Part shown: positions 58,738 to 64,000 of the stretch, piece after piece
Layout of the letters: each line of letters starts with the position of its first letter
Numbering within the stretch: position 1 is the first letter of the stretch
Assembly: GCA_964555055.1 (NCBI GenBank)
Contig: CAZKQW010000013.1
Location: 5,118 to 69,117, forward strand
Origin: GCA-016699445 sp964555055
GTDB lineage: Bacteria; UBA10199; JACPAL01; GCA-016699445
Direction: 5' to 3'
Length of the DNA stretch: 64,000 bases
Translations under genes and position numbers: made by a program
The notes under the pieces: model-generated
Databases searched by the model: none
Seen by the model: the letters and a program-made list of their open reading frames with translations, nothing else
What the model was told of the DNA's origin: nothing

Positions 58738-59921
58738 AAAAGATCCTTTTCGTCGACGACGAACCCCGGGTCTTGGATGCCTTCAGAAGAAGTCTGCATG
58801 TTTACCGCGACCAATGGGAAATGACCTTTGAATCAAGCGCCGAAAAGGCTTTGGCATTTCTGGATCAGAGTCCGGTCGACGTCATCATTTCGGACATCCG
58901 CATGCCCGAAATGGATGGCGTCATGCTTCTGAAAAAGGTCCAAGAGAAACACCCTGGTATCGTGCGTATTATTCTTTCCGGCTTCACGGAAATGGAAGCG
59001 GCTCTTCAGAGCGTTCCCGTCGCTCATCAATTCCTCAATAAACCGTGTGAAGCTCAAAAGGTGAAGGAGATCATTGAGCGCGCTTTTCAACTTCAAAGCG
59101 TCCTCGAAAACAAGACCATTAAGGACGTCGTGGGGAAGATCGACCAACTTCCTGTTCTCCCGACCGTTTACAAGGAACTCACGACGGCGTTGAGTGACCC
59201 CGATGTCACCGTCAAGCACGTGGCCGGTATTGTTGAACGGGACATCGCTCTGGGGACCAAAATCCTCCAAGTTGTGAATTCCGCGTTTTTCGGATTACCG
59301 CGCACCGTGAGCAGCGTCTCCGGTGCGGTCTCTCTTCTGGGCCTTAACATGACGAAGAACCTCTCTCTCACTCTGAAAGTTTTCCATGGCTTTGAAGAAG
59401 AAGCGAAAAAGCTGGGTTTCTCAATTACCCACTTTCAAAACCACTGTATCCAGACCGGCCAATTGGCGAAGACGCTTTTGACGGTGAAATATGAAGCCGA
59501 AGCCGCTTTTTTAGCGGGAACCTTCCACGATCTGGGCAAATTGATCCTAGCGACCAAACTCCCCCACTTCTTCAAGGAGATTATGGCCAAATTGGCCGAT
59601 CCTGATGACGATCCTTGTGAGGCCGAAATAGAAATATTGGGCATTACCCACGCTGAAATCGGAGCCTATCTTTTAGGAATTTGGGGGCTGCCAAATCCAA
59701 TCGTCGAAGCTGTGGCGAACCACCATAAGCCTTCGCGCGTCCCCCATAGCGACATGGACATCATGGGAGCCGTGCATGTGGCGAATTACCTCTCCTACAT
59801 TAAGGATAAGAAAGCGGATAAGGCCGTAAAACTACTCGACACACAATTTCTTTTGGATCTCCAGCTTGCCGAAAAAATTGCCCAGTGGAGTCAACAAGTC
59901 CTACTAGAGAACATCCAATGA
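58734..59921 (+). CDS. Response regulator with HDOD output domain
   Basis: 395 residues. Receiver domain 1-120 with Asp54 (IISDIRMPEMDG), Lys in LNKPC. The HDOD domain (about 130-330) has LPVLPTVYKELTTALSD, KILQVVNSAFFGLPR and SVSGAVSLLGL, and retains HDLGK (FHDLGKL), although most HDOD proteins lack catalytic HD-GYP activity. Such proteins take part in cyclic-di-GMP related or chemotaxis-type signalling. It is the cognate regulator of the kinase by overlap. Confidence 0.93.
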   Translation: MKKILFVDDEPRVLDAFRRSLHVYRDQWEMTFESSAEKALAFLDQSPVDVIISDIRMPEMDGVMLLKKVQEKHPGIVRIILSGFTEMEAALQSVPVAHQFLNKPCEAQKVKEIIERAFQLQSVLENKTIKDVVGKIDQLPVLPTVYKELTTALSDPDVTVKHVAGIVERDIALGTKILQVVNSAFFGLPRTVSSVSGAVSLLGLNMTKNLSLTLKVFHGFEEEAKKLGFSITHFQNHCIQTGQLAKTLLTVKYEAEAAFLAGTFHDLGKLILATKLPHFFKEIMAKLADPDDDPCEAEIEILGITHAEIGAYLLGIWGLPNPIVEAVANHHKPSRVPHSDMDIMGAVHVANYLSYIKDKKADKAVKLLDTQFLLDLQLAEKIAQWSQQVLLENIQ

Positions 59922-59965
59922 AATAAAAGCTTGTTTCACATACAGCCCTTCCCTATAAATCCGCT

Positions 59966-61141
59966 ATGCCTACTAAAAAAGATTTATTCTTCATTGCCGC
60001 CGTCTTCCTCTGCTGTCTCCAGTGGATTTTTATTAAGTTCTTCGTTGGTCATCTTGACACACCCTGGAATGCCATTTCTCCTGGAATTGCCATCTTCGGG
60101 GCTGCTTACATCTTATCATGGGGCGCCGAACTTTCCCAATTCGAGATTCCGAGGTCCTTGGCGATTGCCTTTCTAGCCTTAATCGCCGTCCTGCCCGAAT
60201 ATGCCGTCGACATGTATTTCGCTTGGGAAGCTGGCACGAAACCCGAATACATACATTACGCCACGGCCAATATGACCGGGGCTAACCGCCTCCTCATCGG
60301 CGTCGGTTGGGCGGCGGTGGTTTTCGCTTATTTTTACCGGACGAAAAAAGGGGAAGTGCAGCTCGAACCCTGCAACCGCACAGAAATCCTCGCTCTTTTC
60401 TTGGCGACCCTCTATTCCTTTTCGATCCCTCTGAAGGGATCTTTATCCTGGGTGGATTCGATCGTCTTTGTCTCTATCTTCGTCTGGTACATGATCCAAG
60501 TTTGTAAGGCCAACCATGAAGAACCTGAGATCGAAGGACCGATTGAAGCCTTAGCCACATGGTCCCGCGGACCCAGACTCGCTGCAACTCTCCTCTTCTT
60601 TCTATTTTCTGGCTTCACCATTTTCATCTCCGCCGAGCCTTTCGCCGAGGGACTTTTGGTGGCCGGAGAGCATTTAGGCATCGAGAAATTTATTCTCGTC
60701 CAATGGCTTGCCCCACTAGCCTCGGAATCCCCCGAATTCATCGTCGCCATCCTCTTCGCCTTACGAGCACATGCCTCAAATAGCTTAGGGACGTTGATTT
60801 CGTCCAAAGTCAACCAATGGACCCTTCTTATCGGTCTACTTCCCATCGTTTACAACCTGTCGGCGGGACACATCCAAGGGATGCCGATGGACGCCCGACA
60901 GTCCGAAGAGCTTTTCCTGACGTCGGCGCAATCGTTCTTCGCCATTGTTATGATCGTAAACTTGCGTTTCTCCATCACGGAAGCCTTATTACTTTTCGTC
61001 CTATTCGTCTCCCAGCTTTTCTTTACGACCACGGAGGCTAGGACCATTTACGCATTCATTTATATCTTGCTCGGCTTAGGATGGTTTTTCACCGTGCGCG
61101 GGAACAAACAAGCCTTCGTCCAGCTTTTTAAGAGGAAATAA
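59966..61141 (+). CDS. Cation/Ca2+ exchanger-like membrane protein
   Basis: 391 residues with about eleven hydrophobic segments. Two inverted repeats carry the exchanger motifs: VLPEYAVD then NMTGANRLLIG in the first half, and PLASESPEFIVA then SSKVNQWTLLIG in the second. They match the alpha repeats (G-T-S-x-P-E and G-S-N-x-x-N) of the CaCA superfamily with substitutions, so ion specificity is uncertain. The rhodanese gene follows after two bases. Confidence 0.83.
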   Translation: MPTKKDLFFIAAVFLCCLQWIFIKFFVGHLDTPWNAISPGIAIFGAAYILSWGAELSQFEIPRSLAIAFLALIAVLPEYAVDMYFAWEAGTKPEYIHYATANMTGANRLLIGVGWAAVVFAYFYRTKKGEVQLEPCNRTEILALFLATLYSFSIPLKGSLSWVDSIVFVSIFVWYMIQVCKANHEEPEIEGPIEALATWSRGPRLAATLLFFLFSGFTIFISAEPFAEGLLVAGEHLGIEKFILVQWLAPLASESPEFIVAILFALRAHASNSLGTLISSKVNQWTLLIGLLPIVYNLSAGHIQGMPMDARQSEELFLTSAQSFFAIVMIVNLRFSITEALLLFVLFVSQLFFTTTEARTIYAFIYILLGLGWFFTVRGNKQAFVQLFKRK

Positions 61142-61143
61142 AA

Positions 61144-61494
61144 ATGTCCATTCCCCAAATTTCACCCCTAGAAGCCAAAGCTATATTGGACCAAAATTCC
61201 CAAGCGGTTTACGTGGACGTGCGCTCGACGCAGGAATTTCAAGAAGGACATCCGGTCGGCGCGATTCATATTCCCCTCTTAGATATTCAAAATGGCCAAA
61301 TGGCTCCGAATCCCCGCTTTCCTGAAGATTTCCAAGCCAAGTTCCCAAAAGAGAAGAAGTTGATCATCGGCTGCCAAGCCGGGGGCCGCTCCCAGCGAGC
61401 TTGCGAGCTTCTGCAGTCTTTAGGCTATCAAGACGTCTCCAATGTGTCCGGAGGCTACGGGGCATGGGAACACTACGGCCTTCCAACTGAATGA
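61144..61494 (+). CDS. Rhodanese-like sulfurtransferase
   Basis: 116 residues, a single rhodanese domain. VYVDVRSTQEFQEGHPVGAIHIP is the conserved N-terminal part, and the active-site loop is CQAGGRS with catalytic Cys80 (about). VSGGYGAWE ends the domain. It may donate sulfur or serve in thiosulfate or cyanide metabolism. It has no signal peptide. It likely shares its transcript with the exchanger gene. Confidence 0.9.
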   Translation: MSIPQISPLEAKAILDQNSQAVYVDVRSTQEFQEGHPVGAIHIPLLDIQNGQMAPNPRFPEDFQAKFPKEKKLIIGCQAGGRSQRACELLQSLGYQDVSNVSGGYGAWEHYGLPTE

Positions 61495-61598
61495 AATAAT
61501 TTAGCTTTCCAATTTTTGTATAAAACCCCTCAAGTTTCTCCCCTTCTTTCCGTACAGGCCTGAATACACACAGAAACCTTTTTCCTTAGGGGGGAAAC

Positions 61599-63197
61599 AT
61601 GAAGAAAGAGTTATTCAGTTTGATGATGGCGGCTACGACGGTCTCAACACTCTATATCGGTGGACCGCTGGGATGTGGAAGTACAGCCACGGGTGCTTCC
61701 GGTGGCGGCACAACGGACGGTGAAAGTGAGCTGAGCGCTCTGGGCCAGACATTTCCTACAGATTTGGCAATAGCTTCGCCTACAGCTGAACAAGACACCG
61801 TCTCTGCATTGATCATCAGTGAACGACCTAAAGCCGTCGACCTTGAAGCAGACGCAACTATGGAAGCCAAACAGGAAGCGATTGCAGAACTTCTTTCGGA
61901 TTCAGTGGACGCTGTAGCAGATTGCGATTTTACCCTGGATTTGGCCATCAATACAAATAATGCCACATGTTATGGGCCAGCTCTCACTTACTCCAATCAC
62001 CCGGATCTTGTCGGGCCAGGAGATTCCGACACAACAAACAACGATAGTGGGCTTAATGATACTGATGGCGATGGAAGTCTACCTACAGGGGACGTAGGTC
62101 TCTGGACAGCCAATAACGGCAGCACCTCAGAAGCTTGTGCCGCAGCACAAATGAATGCCAAAGTAAGTGGTATTGCAGGTCAAGTCGACTCTGCCATGCT
62201 GGCTATGGCCAGTATGTATTGTTTGGCGAATGTCAATGGCAGCGAACTTCCGGATACAGCAGGTGAAAGCCTTGACCTCACCACTGTAGTCAATTCTGGA
62301 TTTTCAACCAATGGTGTTGGAATTACAGTGACATCAGCGACTCTTGAACGTGACGATGATGACGCCGATGGAAATACTGTCTATATTGCCAGCCTCCAAG
62401 GGACAGCCACTCAGGATAGCAACACCTACACAGTTGATTTTCGCTTAAAACATATTCCTACAGGTGATGAAAATGCCACTTATAAGGGAAAGCTTTCCTA
62501 TACGGTGGATGATGCCGACGCCTCTTCTCAAGGATGCGATCCAGGTGACGGTGTTATCTATGCTACGTCCATTGATTATGATAAGTCATCTGCAACCTCT
62601 CTCACTTACAAACTCCACAATGGAACATTCTGCGGAGACGTCGATCCTTATGTAAGCGCCACCGACCATACCATCGATCCTTCCAATACTTGGAGTGGTA
62701 ATTTTAACAAAGTACTTTTCAATTATAATCCCGCAACAGCCGTAGGTAATTATTCCTTTGCATGGCAGGCAGGATTTAATGACTCTCATGCTCGTGTCAT
62801 GAATATGTCGATAGCCCAAGCTTCTGGAGAAACAACAGGGACAGCTTTTTTCGGTTATGGGCCCCAAGTCGATGAAACAGATGCTGGAGATATTGACGGC
62901 ATGATCTGTAATTGGGCAGGCCCTGGAAATAACCATACAACGGGACTTGTCACCAAAGTACAACAGCAGGAAATTGCTTTAGATGATACTTCAGGGCTTT
63001 TCGAGGCAGCAAGCTCAGATATTACTTATGCGCCAACTAACAATTGCAACTCAACCGGTACCGGGCAAGGTGGAACATTCACTTACTCTGACGGAACAAC
63101 AACCGTCAGCACTTCAGTCACCAATGACCTTGTAGATCTCAGTGTTGTAGAAGATGCGTACACGGAACCAACAGCACCTGAAAACGTAGATGAATAA
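61599..63197 (+). CDS. Large putative lipoprotein of unknown function
   Basis: 532 residues. The N-terminal hydrophobic segment ends at PLGCGS (Cys26), a non-canonical lipobox like that of the RCC1 protein. The mature part is acidic, rich in Asp, Asn, Thr and Gly, with DNDTDGDGS-like runs near residue 145-165 that may bind Ca2+, and scattered Cys. Beta-rich repeats are likely (VDFRLKHIP, GKLSYTVDD). No family was recognised. A strong AGGGGG site precedes ATG 61599. It ends 23 bases before a terminator and then the rRNA operon. Confidence 0.8.
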   Translation: MKKELFSLMMAATTVSTLYIGGPLGCGSTATGASGGGTTDGESELSALGQTFPTDLAIASPTAEQDTVSALIISERPKAVDLEADATMEAKQEAIAELLSDSVDAVADCDFTLDLAINTNNATCYGPALTYSNHPDLVGPGDSDTTNNDSGLNDTDGDGSLPTGDVGLWTANNGSTSEACAAAQMNAKVSGIAGQVDSAMLAMASMYCLANVNGSELPDTAGESLDLTTVVNSGFSTNGVGITVTSATLERDDDDADGNTVYIASLQGTATQDSNTYTVDFRLKHIPTGDENATYKGKLSYTVDDADASSQGCDPGDGVIYATSIDYDKSSATSLTYKLHNGTFCGDVDPYVSATDHTIDPSNTWSGNFNKVLFNYNPATAVGNYSFAWQAGFNDSHARVMNMSIAQASGETTGTAFFGYGPQVDETDAGDIDGMICNWAGPGNNHTTGLVTKVQQQEIALDDTSGLFEAASSDITYAPTNNCNSTGTGQGGTFTYSDGTTTVSTSVTNDLVDLSVVEDAYTEPTAPENVDE

Positions 63198-63219
63198 AAG
63201 TAAAAGCAGAAAAAACAAA

Positions 63220-63256
63220 AACCCCGATCTTATTTCTAAGATCGGGGTTTTTTAAT
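63220..63256. terminator. Bidirectional intrinsic terminator (lipoprotein gene and rRNA operon)
   Basis: AACCCCGATCTTA and TAAGATCGGGGTT pair around a 4-base loop. T-runs follow on the plus side and on the minus side, so it ends both the lipoprotein transcript and the rRNA operon. Confidence 0.95.
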
Positions 63257-63260
63257 TTAA

Positions 63261-63377
<117 letters not shown>

Positions 63378-63470
63378 AACTTGAAAACGATGTATGTAAT
63401 TTCTTACTTATCGTACAAAGAACAACAACAGCATTTAGAAAGTGCTGACTTACATTTGAATCACCATCGT

Positions 63471-63496
63471 GGGGGTAGGCCCTGAGGCCTACCCCC
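63471..63496 (-). promoter_or_regulatory. Perfect hairpin in the 23S-5S spacer
   Basis: GGGGGTAGGCC and GGCCTACCCCC are perfect 11-bp arms around CTGA, 15 bases from the 23S end. No T-run follows. It is probably part of pre-rRNA processing. Confidence 0.7.
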
Positions 63497-63510
63497 TGAG
63501 GTGAAAAAAA

Positions 63511-64000
<490 letters not shown>

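Overview
The window is a gene-dense bacterial chromosome segment, mostly housekeeping, ending in the start (from the 3' side) of an rRNA operon on the minus strand. Gene content (mreBCD-mrdA-mrdB, nusA-infB-rbfA-rpsO-pnp, system II cytochrome c maturation, split glycine decarboxylase, Gly/Ser-rich putative lipoproteins, HDOD response regulator, RCC1-repeat protein) suggests a Gram-negative of the broad delta-proteobacterial type (Bdellovibrionota, Myxococcota or related uncultured lineages). This is an inference; the partial 23S rRNA at 63511-64000 is the best marker to settle it. No prophage, insertion sequence, integron, CRISPR array or tRNA was seen.

Layout. 1-3313: 3' end of ygfZ, then a large putative lipoprotein with 14 RCC1 repeats. 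3447-9340 (minus): mutS, a TrhA/hemolysin III protein, a Phd/PIN toxin-antitoxin pair, pgeF and rluD. 9398-10267 (plus): a lone dihydroorotate-dehydrogenase-family gene. 10249-16339 (minus): rimO, rimI, ccsA, resB, eno; eno has a hairpin overlapping its ribosome binding site. 16614-20521 (plus): a little-known run with an NlpC/P60 protein, a secreted protein, a RelA/SpoT-like protein, a membrane-anchored Mrr-like protein, a CDP-alcohol phosphatidyltransferase and a small exported protein, with a 57-residue membrane protein on the minus strand. 20600-22618 (minus): a radical SAM protein resembling the MJ0619/tetraether lipid synthase family. 22839-24732 (plus): thioredoxin and an archaeal-type PEP carboxylase. 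24729-30096 (minus): the complete rod-shape operon. 30195-33101 (plus): a SurA-N-like chaperone fragment, cca, coaE. 33163-42453 (minus): rhlE, a secreted nuclease, then rimP-nusA-infB-rbfA-rpsO-pnp, with a terminator-like hairpin directly before rimP and a long stem-loop between rpsO and pnp. 42519-48612 (plus): folD-metF-gcvT-gcvH-gcvPA-gcvPB, a compact one-carbon/glycine cleavage unit. 48637-48780: remnant of an antitoxin gene with its likely operator. 48865-51976: efp, maf and an acyl-CoA dehydrogenase. 52188-55252 (minus): lemA with three TPM-domain genes and a basic Lys-rich protein. 55293-61494: DUF1624-type membrane protein, patatin phospholipase, a histidine kinase with HDOD response regulator and a nearby single-domain receiver, a Ca2+/cation antiporter-like protein and a rhodanese. 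61599-63197: a second large putative lipoprotein. 63261-64000 (minus): 5S and 23S rRNA.

The points most worth following are the Tes-like radical SAM enzyme, the RelA/SpoT-like and Mrr-like neighbours at 17648-19167, the archaeal-type PEP carboxylase, the double seven-blade RCC1 protein, and the RNA hairpins at eno, rimP and rpsO-pnp. All functional calls come from reading motifs by eye; no database search was run.
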